A stretch of 13,882 bases of DNA, taken from contig JAUXFG010000100.1 in assembly GCA_030620115.1 (NCBI GenBank), positions 1-13,882 of the forward strand. The letters run 5' to 3'. Origin of the DNA: Candidatus Fermentibacterota bacterium (GTDB taxonomy: Bacteria; JAFGKV01). The position numbers and the translations under genes are program-made. Numbering within the stretch: the stretch's first letter is position 1; every line of letters starts with the position of its first letter. The notes under the pieces are model-generated. The model had not been told where the DNA came from and did no database searches. It worked only from the letters and a program-made list of their open reading frames with translations. Shown piece after piece: positions 13,726 through 13,882 of the stretch.

Positions 13726-13882
13726 CTATAGATAGGCTATCGCCCTGGCGATGGCTTCCTGTGCATAGGTATGGACACCCTCCGCATAGCGAACCTCTAT
13801 TCTCTCATCGCCAACTGATAGGTAAATCTCGATCATCTTACACACAAGATGGAGGGCGGAGTCAGCCCTTGACCTGTGACAC
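13726..13882 (-). CDS. C-terminal end of an unrecognised gene, cut by the right edge
   Basis: One minus-strand frame is open from the right edge to TAG at 13728-13726, giving 51 residues ending IARAIAYL. The other two minus frames stop early. The piece reads MIEIYLSVGDERIEVRYAEGVHTYAQEAIARAI, with a composition typical of real protein (charged beta-like part, then an Ala-rich helix). It converges on the lipoprotein gene with a 21-bp gap. I do not recognise the family. It could also be a short protein starting at the internal ATG. Confidence 0.45.
   Translation of the reverse strand, partial: CHRSRADSALHLVCKMIEIYLSVGDERIEVRYAEGVHTYAQEAIARAIAYL

Noticed and set aside
13736-13755. GCTATCGCC/GGCGATGGC inverted repeat as a bidirectional terminator between convergent genes.
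   Set aside because: It lies within the coding end of the minus-strand frame, has no T-tracts and is explained by the Ala/Ile/Arg codons there.
1-13882. CRISPR array, rRNA, phage, toxin-antitoxin or complete transposase gene.
   Set aside because: No regularly spaced identical repeats with unique spacers, no rRNA-like sequence and no recognisable integrase, transposase or toxin-antitoxin pair were seen.

Overview
The window comes from a Gram-negative bacterium: it encodes an outer-membrane beta-barrel porin ending in Phe, a lipoprotein with a lipobox, and a PhoR-type membrane kinase. Lineage cannot be fixed from this sequence alone. The repeat-rich intergenic DNA resembles that of uncultured or deltaproteobacteria-like genomes, but this is only an impression.

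The core is a complete phosphate-starvation (Pho) locus on the minus strand. In transcription order it is phoB (response regulator), phoR (sensor kinase), a putative porin, pstS, pstC, pstA, pstB and phoU (10850 down to 1286). A porin sits between the regulators and the transporter. In a working model, phosphate crosses the outer membrane through the porin, is bound by PstS, and is imported by PstCA driven by PstB. PhoU passes transporter status to PhoR, and PhoB drives transcription. A 44-bp array of four 11-bp units upstream of the porin (8136-8179) looks like a Pho box array.

Left of phoU, about 940 bases hold no gene I can support. They contain several repeat modules, including a 54-bp tandem array, and lead to the start of a DtxR/MntR-type metal-dependent repressor that runs off the left edge. 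Right of phoB, divergently transcribed, are a serine hydrolase of the beta-lactamase/penicillin-binding family and a LamG-fold lipoprotein. The C-terminal end of an unrecognised minus-strand gene lies at the right edge.

The most unusual aspect is how repeats meet the genes. Two copies of a roughly 170-185 bp element with terminal inverted repeats (consensus TTAGCCCGCACTTCTCACCG) are present. One end forms the phoU stop codon. The other copy fills the pstA-pstB gap and supplies the pstB start codon. Two further inverted-repeat elements occupy the leader between the porin and pstS.
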